From: Elsinoe arachidis
Taxonomy: Eukaryota > Ascomycota > Dothideomycetes > Myriangiales > Elsinoaceae
NCBI GenBank assembly: GCA_013372555.1
Contig: JAAPAX010000002.1
Location: 62,001 to 126,000, forward strand
DNA length: 64,000 nt
Reading direction: 5' to 3'
A program made the translations under genes and the position numbers. Every line of letters begins with the position of its first letter. Within the stretch, counting starts at the first letter, position 1. A model generated the notes under the pieces. It ran no database searches, had not been told where the DNA came from, and was given only the letters and a program-made list of their open reading frames with translations. This document shows positions 11,721 through 22,379 of the stretch, one piece after another.

Positions 11721-13439
11721 AGCTTATAACATATATACTAGAACCTGTTAACACTACAAGTAATAGTAGAGTAGATAGGGCAAATTTTAGGAAGGAAAAG
11801 AGGTTATTATTATAGCACATTATTACGTTAACTAAGCAAAAGCACTACAATCTTATCATCCTATCCCTATAGCCATTACTGCTATTACTGCCATTACTAA
11901 ACTAATTCCTCGCTAGCCTAGGTGCTTAGTTATAGGTAGGATTTTTGCCTATCTTATAACCTTAGACAGCTTTAACGCTATATACGCTAAATTTGGAGTA
12001 GTAGTGCCTTACTAGGCTACTATCTTTGTTCTAGATCGTGACTCTCCTTACGTGAATAGCGTTAAGGTTTAGATCTAGCAAACTTAGCTTATGACATATT
12101 ATTAACAATACTATAAACCTTCGAAGTATCTATAAAGAAAGGCCTTAGATGTTTCCTAAAGAGCTATAATAGCATCTCTCTAGTAGCGGTAACTATCTCC
12201 GCTAGTTAGTACGAAGCTCTCGGAAATTTCGTAGATAAGATAAGCAAAAGGTAGCTTACGGAAAGAAAGGTCGGGAGTCTTCTAGTAGCGTCTAATTTCG
12301 TAGAGAGCAATAGCTATAATAGATTAGTACTGTAATAAAAGACTATAATAAAAACATACTTCCTGCTTTAAACTTACGCCTTTTTATTAGGCTAGTAGCA
12401 GCTGCTATAGACTTACGAGGCTACTTTCTAGTAGTAGTCTTACTACTAGTCCGCTTACTGCCTCTTCTACTAGTAGATAGGCCTTTCCCTTCCCTAGTTA
12501 GCACTATACCCTTTAGACCTATTACTATAGTTACTACTACTAATAATAATAATAATTATATAGTCGATCTAAAGAAATCTAGAGAAGGTTCTAGTGATTA
12601 TAATATAAGAGAGGTTAAAGGTAAGGATGCTAGCGAGGATGCTAGCGAGAAAGGTAATAGTAGTATAGAATCTGAAAAAGAAGAAAGAGAAGAGAAGAAG
12701 AGAGGAAGAGAAGAATCTATATATAAGGTATAAGTAATATTAAGGTAGCTAGCAATAGCTATTGTTACTGTTATAGGTGGCAGATAATAGAATATATAAG
12801 GAATGTAAAATTTGTAGATTAATGTATTTCTACCTTACTAAGAATATTATTATATAAGGTCCTACTCTATATATATATTGCAAAGACTATATAGTCAAAA
12901 GCTCTAAATCTGCTAGATCGTTTAGTATTAGCTATGTGTCGCTACTCCGTAATAATAAGCTATAATAAACAAATAATTAGTATATACTATATACTTTACA
13001 TTTCATATACTACATTTCATATACCATATTCTACATCTTACCCTAGCTACCTCTATTACACAATTATACGTAAGCTATTGTCATTTACGCTAATATATTA
13101 TGCCTCTCCTCCTTACCTTTCCTCCTTCTTCTTTGTTATAACCTTCTTCTACTAATTCTTATATTTAACTCTTGTCTTTCTAATATTATATCACTTACTA
13201 CAAGACATGACTATGCAATATACTAGTAGATATAGCAGAAGACACCTACAGTAATCTAGACATTGTCGACGAGAATATAGCAGAGCAGAAAGAAGAGTCG
13301 GAGGTAGAAATCAAGACTAAAGTTAATAAGGAGCTAGAGGAGATAATAGAGATATTTCTTATAGTGTATTATTACAGCAATATACTAATAGTACTAGAGA
13401 TTTGCTTCTAAAGAAGCAGAAATTATATACTAGATCGGT

Positions 13440-14626
13440 TAGCGTAGTTAAGCAACTACAAGCTATAGTCGCCCTATTAATCTTTTAGTCTAGTCTACTC
13501 GTACCCTTAAGCTCGATTACTGTATCATCTAGCGCAGAGACAAAGATGCTTAGCGTACTACCGAAGAGAAAGCTCTTAGTAATACTAGAGCTACCAATCG
13601 TAGGGCAAAGTCCTAACTACTTAAGAAATTTAATATAGATAAGTCTATAAACTTTCTTAAGGAAGATACTAGAGATAAGGTCTTTATAGAGAGGCTTAAA
13701 GCCCTCGAATAGAAGCGTTTTAATAGTTAGTAGAGTCGTAAGTATTAGCTTTAGTGCTATATTATTACGCTACATTATTACGTATAGAACTAATTAAGTA
13801 CAGAAGAATAGCTATCTAGAAAGTTTAGAGAAGTCTATATTAAATAGTAGAAGATCCGCAAGTTCATTAGCTGTCGAGACTATAAAGCCGCCCTCGAAAA
13901 AGCTTATAATGCCGACCCTAACAAAGTTAACTAGTACTCTACTAGGGGCTATAAGTAGCTCTTTAACCCTGGTAGTGTTATTAAGAAGCTTACCTGCTAA
14001 ATCTACTAGTCCGGTACTACTAAGCTCGCTATTAACGAAGGTATAAGCTAGTAGGCAGAGGACGAATTTCTTAAGTTTGTTAAGGACATGTCTGCTAAAG
14101 AAATAGTAATAGTTACAAATCCTAACTAGGTGTAAGTCATTTATTACGTCCTTTTATTATAGTATATGTCTAACAACACGCAGATCCCGTAACTCTACCT
14201 CCTCTCCTAAGTATACTTCCTAGGGAGAACTTAAGCTTTCCGATACTAGTAAATACTACAAGCTAGATAATAATAATAAGTGTAAGGAAGCAATCGATGC
14301 CGACAATAACGATGCAATCGAAAAATTGCTTAACAAGCTTCCCGACAAGTACGAGACAGACGACTAGTATATTACTATCTAGGCTAGATTTCTTAAGAAT
14401 AAGGACAGTAAAGAAGAAGATACTAGTATTAAGGAGGCTAGTGATACTAAGGAGGATAAGGATAATAATAAAGATAATAATGATAATAATAAGGAGATTA
14501 AGTAGGGAACTAGAAATAAGGAAGCTAAGGATATAGAGATAGCTAATATTAATGCCGAGGAGGAGTAGAATAAGTTTAAAGATTAGAGTAGTAACTACTA
14601 CAGAATAGGCCAACTAATAGTTTGAT
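13440..14626 (+). pseudogene. Degraded upstream frame inside hAT, unknown protein
   Basis: Read through RIP stops, the plus strand gives a polar, helix-rich sequence (RTTEEKALSNTRATNRRAKS, later KFREVYIKQQKIRKFI) and ends in an Asp/Glu/Lys/Asn-rich tail (KEASDTKEDKDNNKDN). I do not recognise a family. It lies just upstream of the transposase frame in the same orientation, so it could be a second element-encoded protein. The open frame on the opposite strand (14263-14613) is a composition artefact of the repetitive tail. Confidence 0.4.
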
Positions 14627-14762
14627 CGTCCTTAAGAATCTACTAATAATTACCTATAGACAAAATGCTAAGTGTTAGTAATAGAAATATCTACTCTAGG
14701 AGATGTATATTTCTTTCGGTGTATTATTACGTCTAAGTAATAGAAATTATCTAGAGACTACA

Positions 14763-17440
14763 ATGTCCGACTTAGACAATAATATTAATCCTTAACTTCG
14801 AGAAGCAGTTATACTATCGCTTAACCTCCTAGCCTAGCTATCCGACTTCAAACTACAAGCGTAGTATACTAACTAACGAGGGGTTATATTAATACGACAG
14901 CTTATAAGATGCTCCCTGCTACTTCTAAACATTCCAAAATCAAAGCAACTACTATAGCAAAGCTGGAATCTCTAGTAGGACCGGACTATTACTACTTTAA
15001 TATACAAATCTAGTATAAAGAGGAGTCTAATATAGAACTTAGAGAAACGGACTAGAAGAATCTAAGCCTTCTTTATAGAAGCTACTAAACTCTTAACTAG
15101 TATACCTTATCTCGTCTGTTGTTAATGTAGTAATACCCTAGCACATCCTATATATAGCTCCTCTAGAAATAAAGCAGTAAGTAGACATCTTAAGAGCTAA
15201 AAGTATACTTATACTCTAACTTTTCGGCACGGTTAGAGCTAAGCATAGCGAGCGCTAGAACAACTACACAAGCAACTAGTAGTTAATCTCGATACTGTCC
15301 TAAGCTATAATTGTAACTGCTTTTACGAGGAACTCGTACGCGTTATTACTAATTATAACTAGTTATTCCGTGTAGTCGAGCGTCCTGTCTTTAGATGATT
15401 CCTTCGCTTCCTTCGTTCTAATATAGTAATACCGAGCTAGTTATTATTCTAGACACACCTTAATAGCTAATTTAACAAGCTTTAGAAATTATTACTACGC
15501 GATCTCGGTAGTATAATAAAGCTTTTAATTACACTTGATAGTTAGTTAGTAAATAACTATCTTAGCTTTATTACAATTAAAGCCTATTTCATTAATAACT
15601 AATAGGAGATGTAGGAGAGATTACTTAACATAGTACTACTTCGGAGTTAATATACTAGCGAAGCAATAGCAAACAAGGTCCTTCGAGTAGTTAAAGATGT
15701 AGGTGTTAAGAAACGACTTCTAGCTGTAATAGCTAACAATACTAGCAATAATAGGACATTACGAGAGGCTCTAGAAAGGAACCTTAGGAAGCTTAATATT
15801 AAATAAAGCGCTAAGGAAAACACTATCCCTTGCCTTATATATATTATTAATCTTATTATATAGGATATTATCTTATACCTAAAGCTTAATACTAGCGAAG
15901 AGATTAAGAATGCTCTAAGGCTATAACGGAGGTATATAAAGGATATCTAGTATACTATTTCTGTCCCGAATACATTGCGAAAAGTATAATAATTATTATA
16001 GCGCTTTATTACGGACTAACATTATTTAGATCTGCGCAATCTATATTATAATTAATAATTCCCTATAGAGATTTAAGCGGTTTGCTCTTCTCTAAAAAGA
16101 CTTACCCCTAAGGAAGCGCCTATAAGTCATTTACAATGTTAAGACCCGGTAGAACTCGATATATAATATATATTAACAAGCTCTTAACCTAAAACCATTT
16201 ATTAAGGAGTAGCTTAAGAACGAAATTGCACAGACAGGCTCTTTAAATTTAACTAGATAGGGGACAAATAATAAACAACTATTAGCTAATGTAGATAGTA
16301 AAGATCTTTTAAGACTCGTACTTAGTCTATACAAATAGTAGCACCTAGAGTTAGTAGCTAAGATGCTCTAAGATTTTAAGAAGGCTACTACCTTATTAAG
16401 TACTACTAGATAGCCACTAATCTACTATATATAGAGAATGTACAATAAGCTCTTTAATTTCCTAGATGTCATAGAACGCGAGCTTATATAAGGATATTAC
16501 GATCCTATAAGTACATTAGCGAACTAGCTAGATGTTATTAAAAGGGTAGTAGCTTAGGGACAAACGAAATTAAGGAAGTACTATGCCTAGACAGAAAAGA
16601 AGCACAGCTATCTATATAACTATATAAACATCCTAGATCTAATAAAGAAGTTATAGACATATAACGTTAGTTTATTTCGGATGTTTATTACGGTCAAGAA
16701 GTATACTAACGCAGGCAGGACGTTAAGATATAGGAATCTTATTTTAAATCCTAGTATTAAAACGACTTTCTTAAGTATCTCGAACAGTATAATAGCGATC
16801 GTCCTATAGATACTACTACCGACGGCGAATCTAAACTAGTAGGCGAGCCTTAGCTTAATTAGTAGGAACGTCCGACAGCATCTAACTATAATTAACAATA
16901 GTTATTTATAGATAGCTAACAGTCGACAAGCTTATAGGCTATAAGTAGCATATGTCGTACTATAAAGTAGGAAGGTAAGGACTACCTAGTAACACCTCTA
17001 CTCCGTTTATAAAAGGATTTTAACATCCTACAGTAGTAGAGAGATAACTAAGACAGTTATCTACTACTCTCGTGCGTTGCTTGTAATATCCTAGCAGTTC
17101 CTATCGCTAGAGTTAGGGTTAAGCGAGTATTTAATATTACAAAAGATATTATTAGTTCGCGAAGGCATATGCTTGCTCTCTAAACTATTCGACAATTAAC
17201 AGTAATAAAGCACAAGATTAAAGCAGTATTATTATTAGACAGAATAGATAATAGAATAGAAGATTTAGAGTAGTAACTAGATATAGAGTTCGATAACACT
17301 CTTAACTTACTAGCTCGGATAGATATAAACTTCTCTAATTATATAATAGAAGTAATTAGTGTTACTAGCATTAAGGAAGAAGAGGTAGTAGCTCGGTATC
17401 TTACAAGAAAGCGAAGGCGGATTATCTATAAGAGTTAATA
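14763..17440 (+). pseudogene. hAT-family transposase relic, copy A
   Basis: The frame starts MSDLDNNINP and is broken by many RIP stops. The catalytic-core region reads FLRSNIVIPS .. LLLRDLGSIIKLLITLDS, then NNYLSFITIKAYFINN, VLRVVKDVGVKKRLLAVIAN and NTSNNRTLREALERNL (about 15.4-15.8 kb), matching the pattern of hAT RNase H-like cores. The C-terminal dimerisation domain is at about 17080-17200 (LAVPIARVRVKRVFNITKD, then ISSRRHMLALQTIRQL), equivalent to the family's A-x-x-ERVFS..R-x-x-L block. Position, orientation and 8-bp duplication agree. Confidence 0.88.
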
Positions 17441-17584
17441 GTTTTGATATAAAGGCTACTTTTCATTCCCTAACTGTAATAATCAGACGTAATAATTCAT
17501 AACTTACAGTACCTAAGGCGCTTTAGTAAGGGCATAACTTAATAAATAACGAATGTTAGTAGTATACTTATTAGCTACTATTAA

Positions 17585-17773
17585 CAGGCGTGCCTAATGG
17601 GTACCCTAAGGGTAGCCCTAGGTTAGGTTAGTATACCTACTAGCCTACCTAAGGCCTAACTCTATACCTACCTACTTGGCATTAGTACCTAGCCCCTAAC
17701 CTGCCCCTACTCGCTAAGAAAGGTACCTAGCCCCTACCCGACGCGGGGCACCCCCTGCCCGACAACTACCCTA
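17585..17773. repeat. GC-rich subterminal region of hAT, right end
   Basis: Holds blocks such as GCCCCTAACCTGCCCCTACTCGC and AGCCCCTACCCGACG in the same strand sense as the left-end blocks, then the terminal inverted repeat ending CCCTA at 17773. Confidence 0.6.
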
Positions 17774-17781
17774 CCTAAGTC
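17774..17781. repeat. hAT target-site duplication CCTAAGTC (right, copy A)
   Basis: Identical to 11536-11543. Copia pol resumes here (KPKSPNKIL then a stop), so the insertion lies about seven codons before the pol terminus. Confidence 0.9.
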
Positions 17782-18055
17782 TCCTAATAAGATTCTTTAA
17801 TAATTACTATAAGGCTAATTATTTAGTATACCTTTACACTATATACTTATTTAGAATCTTATTTATAATGTTATTTAAAGTATAATTACTATACTACTAT
17901 ACTTATTAAGCTATCTTATTTGTTAAAAGCTTGTTATAGTCTATACTACTTTATTATTAAAAAGAGAGAAAGAAAATAGCTATCTCTACTATATTACTAG
18001 CTACTTAATCCTAAGCAAAATCTACTATCCTTTGCCTTAATACCTTTACTATCTA

Positions 18056-19236
18056 CTATCCTATACTACTAAGGCCGCTTTTATCCTATCTACTAATACT
18101 TATATAATAAGCTTACTTCTTCTTCTATAGAGAGCTCTTAGAGTTAGACTCTAAACTACTTCTCTTCTTTCTCTTTTCTTTACTATTACTAGACTTAGTT
18201 ATTAGTAGAGTTCTCTTAGGAGTTAGAGATAAGCTTATATTAGATATACTTCTTAGAATGCCCTTCTAATTCTTAAGCTCTAGACCTTACTTATATAGCT
18301 AAGGCCTATTAGTTCTATTACTACGTAATAACCTCCTCTAGATAGCCTTATAGTTGTCTATATACTTCCTAAACTTATCTATATACCTTCCCTAAGTACT
18401 AGAATTATTTAGCTTAAATCTAGTAGGTATAGAGGTAGAAATAAAGTACTTATCCTTAGTATATCTTAGCTTTAGGATATTAGTGTCCCTAACTAGATCT
18501 ATATTAATCTTACTAGTTATACTAGATATAAAACTAGTAGTAGAAGAATAACGTCTATAAGAGGGACTAGTAGGAGTTAAAGGAGAACTAGTAGAAGTTA
18601 AAGAAGAACTAGTTAGAGTTAAAGAACTAGTAGATAACTTAATCTTTCTTAGAGTAATTCCCTAGCTCTTTAGAAAGATATTATTAGAGATCTAAGACTA
18701 GAAATTACACTTAGAGTACTTATTAGAATAGATATAGTTAGTATAAGCTCTACTATTAATTTACTAGAAAGTAACGTAGATATTAAAGTTCTTTCTAAAG
18801 TAAGTCCTATTTATATTCTTAATATTATAGTAGATTAGGCTATTATAAATAGTTCTATCCCTTGTATAGTATATTAGGATTATAGAGAGGTAGTTAGCAT
18901 TTATAGTGTATTAAGTTATAATATTAATAGTCTTATTAGCTATTAAAGTATTAACCGGAACTACTATATTATAAGTACTATTACTATTAGTAAATGCCTT
19001 AACTTAAAGTGTCTATACTAGACTAGAAAGGTAATAAAGAGTATTAGACTTCTTTAGTAAGCGAAGGAAGAAGAAGATACTAATAATACTATTTATAGTA
19101 ACTAGAAGGCTAGAAGACTTAACTACTCTATCTAACATAGTAAGGACAATTATAATCTAAGCTTTAGAAAGAAGTATACTATTACTCTATACTAATATAC
19201 GAAGGAGCTAAGTATAATTAAAGAAGATTACTAACA
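18056..19236 (-). pseudogene. Antisense degraded frame between Copia pol and 3' LTR, copy A
   Basis: On the minus strand, read through RIP stops, a frame of about 390 codons starts MLVTFFNYT and ends in a Ser/Lys/Arg-rich tail (SSNSKEKRKKRSSLES). The middle contains Thr/Ser-rich spacers and a stretch around VPVNTLIANKTINIITQ with a vague resemblance to retroviral-type protease regions. I do not recognise it with confidence. It could be an extra antisense ORF of this lineage or a fragment of another nested element. Confidence 0.4.
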
Positions 19237-19567
19237 TATTAGTAATAAGTAAGTTAATATAACTTAAGAGGTAGTATTATAAGTATAATAGAGGAAAGAG
19301 GAATTATAAAGAAGCTAGCTAGATACTTATATTTCCTTATCTAAGATTTATAAGCTAGTCTATTTATATAAATAATAGCTACCTAGCTATTATTAAGGGT
19401 TACTATTGTTACTAAGTAGATAAAGTAATTAATAGTAAATAAACATTAATAATTAGCTAAAACTAATAATTATAAGTAAGTATATAAAATAAAGTAATAA
19501 CCTAATTACTTTAGTTATATATAATAGACTAGTTCTTTAGCTTTAATAATCTATACTAGAGAGGAAG

Positions 19568-19709
19568 TGTTATAACTTAAAGGCTAGTATAGCTTCTCTA
19601 GTACTAAAGGACTAGTACTAATAAGTTAGCATACGCATAGTAGATAATCGGTTATTGTAACTCTCTAAATAAAACACACGTCTCTCGATCCGATTTGCCA
19701 AGTACAACA
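19568..19709 (+). repeat. 3' LTR of copy A
   Basis: 142 bp, TGTTATAAC...TACAACA, preceded by a purine tract (AGAGAGGAAG) that would serve as polypurine tract. The last ~20 bases (CGATCCGATTTGCCAAGTACAACA) are not RIP-mutated. Confidence 0.92.
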
Positions 19710-19714
19710 GGATG
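19710..19714. repeat. Target-site duplication GGATG of copy A (right)
   Basis: Matches 6607-6611. It lies 160 bp upstream of the MFS start codon. Confidence 0.9.
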
Positions 19715-19760
19715 ACCACCGACTCGGCAGACTAGCCTTATCGGGTAACTATTCGTTGCG

Positions 19761-19768
19761 TCGGCCGA
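19761..19768. promoter_or_regulatory. TCGGCCGA palindrome upstream of the MFS gene
   Basis: TCGGCCGA lies 106-113 bp upstream of the MFS ATG. The same palindrome occurs at 6509-6516 in what was the other half of this promoter before the transposon inserted. A Zn2Cys6 target is possible; this is inference. Confidence 0.4.
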
Positions 19769-19873
19769 TTTAGCTCCCTAAACAGGTACTTCTCTCGCGC
19801 GAGAAGTCAACGCCCCATGCTTCAAGCATATCCAGAGTGACTTGTCATCCGATTGGCACCGACAAGGTTGCCA

Positions 19874-21752
19874 ATGTCAATGATGGACAGACTACATAAG
19901 GATATGGCCAGCGCCACCGACTCGATGGCTTGCCAGACATTGCAAGATGTCGATAGCACTCTACTTCCAGACAACACCAGCTTCGAAGCTGTATCAGGCT
20001 TGCTTCCAGAGAGCCCCACACGACACAGCAATTCAGGAGGTCAAAGACGACAACGACAACGACTTCCTGGTAGGATGGGATGGGCCAGATGATCCCAATA
20101 ATCCCCAAAATTTCTCTCACTGGGTGAAGGTCATTATCGGTTCACAAGTACGCCCCTTCAGCTCGTGGGGATCCCAACCCTTCTTACCACTTGCAGATCG
20201 CCTTACTCACCTTCCTTGTAACCGTAGCATCGTCCATCTACTCGGGCGGTGCAGAAGGGTTGAAAGAATCGTTCGAATGCAACACAACAGTGGCTGCCCT
20301 AGGACTGTCATTGTTCGTGGCCGGATACGGGCTTGGACCTCTGGTATTCGGGATACCCGAGCTCGACAGCTCGCCTGCTAATGAAGACAGATATGGGGCC
20401 CATTATCGGAGATCCCTACCGTTGGTCGGAATTGGGTGTATATACCCACAACGTTTGTGGTCCTTTGCTTGCAGATACCCACAGCACTTGCTGGTAACCT
20501 TGGCACATTCATGTCCATACGTTTGCTCGGCGGAATTGTTGGATCGCCAGCTCTTGCCGTAGGAGGTGGAACTATGGTGGACGTGTTCGACCCGTCCCAA
20601 CTACCATATGTATTGAGCTTATGGGGTGGCTTGACTGCTCTTGGACCTCTGTTCGGCCCCTTGATAGGTGGTTTCGCCTACGAATCGCTTGGATGGCGAT
20701 ACACAATCTGGATCATATCATGGATCTCCGGATTGACTCTCCTCTTGATGGTCTTCTGTCTTCCAGAGACGTCATCAGATAAGCTGCTCATCGACAAAGC
20801 CAAAGAAAAACGTCGCACGACCGGCGACAAGCGGTGGCAGTCTCGAATCGAGCGGGAAGGCTCGAAGAGCGTAGCTGAACTCGCGAAAACGTACATGCTA
20901 CGCCCATTCGAGCTACTGATATTGGAGCCTATCGGTAAGTTGTATCTTTCCCGACCTACCACTGCAAAGACTGACTTGCCAGTTCTGTTATTGTCGGTGT
21001 ATCTCGCTATCGTGTACGGTCTGGAGTATTTGTTCTTTGAGGCTTTCCCGTTCGTCTTCGGCGGCATATACGGCTGGAGTGCAGGCATTATCGGACTCGG
21101 ATTCATGGGCGTTTTCCTGGGAGTTCTCGCCGGGCTGGTGTTCCAGATGTGCTTCATTCGATACCGTTACGTTGCAGTCTGGATGAAGACTGGCTCTCCG
21201 CCCGAAGTCGAAGTATTCCTGATCCCGATGTTCTTCGCCAGCGTCGCCGTACCCGTCAGCATGTTCTGGTTTGGCTGGGCGGCCGAGGCAAAGACGTGAG
21301 GTTCGTTCCGCTCAGTACTGATCGAATACTGAATATGGGACAGTCATTGGATCGTTCCGATCATTGGAGGTGTACCTTTTGGATTCGCGCTGTTTGTCTT
21401 CTTCGTCAGTACACCGGCTGCTTCTTTGGTAGTTTGCTGACAAAAGCCACAGCAATCCATCTTGACATATCTCTCCGTGGCATACTCGACCCATGCAGCT
21501 TCTGTGCTCGCTGCCAATGACATGTTGCGGTGCTCGTTCGCCTGGTAGGCTATCGCAGGCATGACATGAGGTCGCCACATTAACAACATCTGCAGTGCGT
21601 TTCCACTCTTCACGCCAGCCATGTATGGTAACCTCGGACCTGGCTGGGCGAGCAGTATTCCTGCATTCATAAGCATCATCATGCTGCCCATACCATTCGT
21701 CTTCTACAAGTATGGAGAGCGGATTCGATCGTGGTCGAAATATACAGGTTAG
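19874..21752 (+). CDS. MFS multidrug-type transporter (DHA1-like), intact
   Basis: Eight exons reconstruct one open frame of 513 residues: 19874-19990, 20037-20147, 20197-20343, 20391-20934, 20983-21295, 21344-21404, 21453-21544, 21596-21752. All seven introns are GT..AG, 46-52 bp, and phases agree. The cytosolic N-terminus holds the family-typical VGWDGPDDPNNPQNFSHW box, followed by TM1 (IALLTFLVTVASSIYSG), the loop motif WGPLSEIPTVGRNWVY, the glycine-rich TM5 region (SPALAVGGGTMVDVF), a charged central loop (~255-300) and C-terminal helices ending YKYGERIRSWSKY. The predicted role is plasma-membrane proton antiport of drugs or metabolites. It sits alone between two inverted 13-kb retroelements yet shows no RIP stops. 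The C-terminus overlaps a 23-bp tandem repeat. Confidence 0.9.
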
Positions 21753-21819
21753 CAAAATAGACGGTACCATTACAGCAAAATAGACGGTACCATTACAGCA
21801 AAATAGACAGTTCCATTAC
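21751..21819. repeat. Three tandem copies of a 23-bp unit at the 3' end of the MFS gene
   Basis: AGCAAAATAGACGGTACCATTAC at 21751-21773 and 21774-21796, and a third copy with two changes at 21797-21819. The TAG stop of the MFS gene (21750-21752) overlaps the first unit. Confidence 0.9.
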
Positions 21820-21901
21820 AACTTATACGGCTGGTGGGGCAGAATGAGGGGGTAATTGATCAGGCAAGGCGGGGCGATGGCGGGGTGGCGGCGGGGCAGT
21901 T

Positions 21902-21906
21902 GGAGG
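21902..21906. repeat. Target-site duplication GGAGG of copy B (left)
   Basis: GGAGG precedes the inverted LTR and recurs at 35005-35009. It differs from the GGATG of copy A, which shows an independent integration. Confidence 0.88.
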
Positions 21907-22048
21907 TGTTATACTTGGCAAATCGGATCGAGAGACGTATGTTTTATTTAGAGAGTTATAATAACCGATTATCTACTATACGTATACTAACTTATTAGTA
22001 CTAGTCCTTTAGTACTAGAGAAGCTATACTAGCCTTTAAGTTATAACA
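21907..22048 (-). repeat. 3' LTR of copy B
   Basis: 142 bp in reverse orientation; pairs with 19568-19709. It begins TGTTATACTTGGC at the inner edge. Confidence 0.9.
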
Positions 22049-22379
22049 CTCCTCCTCTAGTATAGATTATTAAAGCTAAAGAACTAGTCTATTATATATA
22101 ACTAAAGTAATTAGGTTATTACTTTATTTTATATACTTACTTATAATTATTAGTTTTAGCTAATTATTAGTGTTTATTTACTATTAATTGCTTTATCTAC
22201 TTAGTAATAATAGTAATTCTTAATAATAGCTAGGTAGCTATTATTTATATAAATAGACTAGCTTATAAATCTTAGATAAGGAGATATAAGTATCTAGCTA
22301 GCTTCTTTATAATTTCTCTTTCCTTTATTACACTTATAATACTACCTCTTAAGTTATATTAACTTACTTACTACTAATA

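Larger units (their letters stand above)
11544..17773 (+). mobile_element. hAT DNA transposon nested in Copia copy A (6,230 bp)
   Basis: Imperfect 17-bp terminal inverted repeats: TAGGGCGGTCGTTAGGC at the left and, on the opposite strand, TAGGGTAGTTGTCGGGC at the right. The mismatches are all transitions. Flanked by CCTAAGTC on both sides. The termini are GC-rich islands (11544-11720 and 17585-17773) in AT-rich DNA, with repeated CCCCTACCCG-like blocks. Inside lie a degraded hAT transposase (14763-17440, plus strand) and a second degraded frame upstream. The size is above the usual 3-5 kb. Confidence 0.92.
6612..19709 (+). mobile_element. Ty1/copia-like LTR retrotransposon with nested hAT, copy A (13,098 bp, RIP-degraded)
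   Basis: The element runs from TGTTGTAAC to ..TACAACA, is bounded by 142-bp LTRs (6612-6753, 19568-19709) and flanked by GGATG on both sides. Copia protease, integrase, RT and RNase H relics occupy 6.8-11.5 kb on the plus strand. A complete hAT element (11544-17773) interrupts it, and about 1.8 kb of Copia-side sequence follows before the 3' LTR. Coding frames are full of TAG/TAA stops and the DNA is strongly AT-rich with few CpA/TpG, typical of heavy RIP. The mirror copy at 21907-35004 has exactly the same length. Confidence 0.93.

Noticed and set aside
12934..13155. A 73-codon Tyr/Ser/Ile-rich frame, mirrored at 28461-28682
   Set aside because: A chance open stretch in AT-rich RIP-mutated hAT sequence, with no similarity and no splice context.
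14263..14613. A 116-codon minus-strand frame rich in Ile, Leu and Thr, repeated at 27003-27353
   Set aside because: It is the complement of an acidic, Asn-rich repetitive tail in hAT; the apparent hydrophobic protein is a composition artefact.
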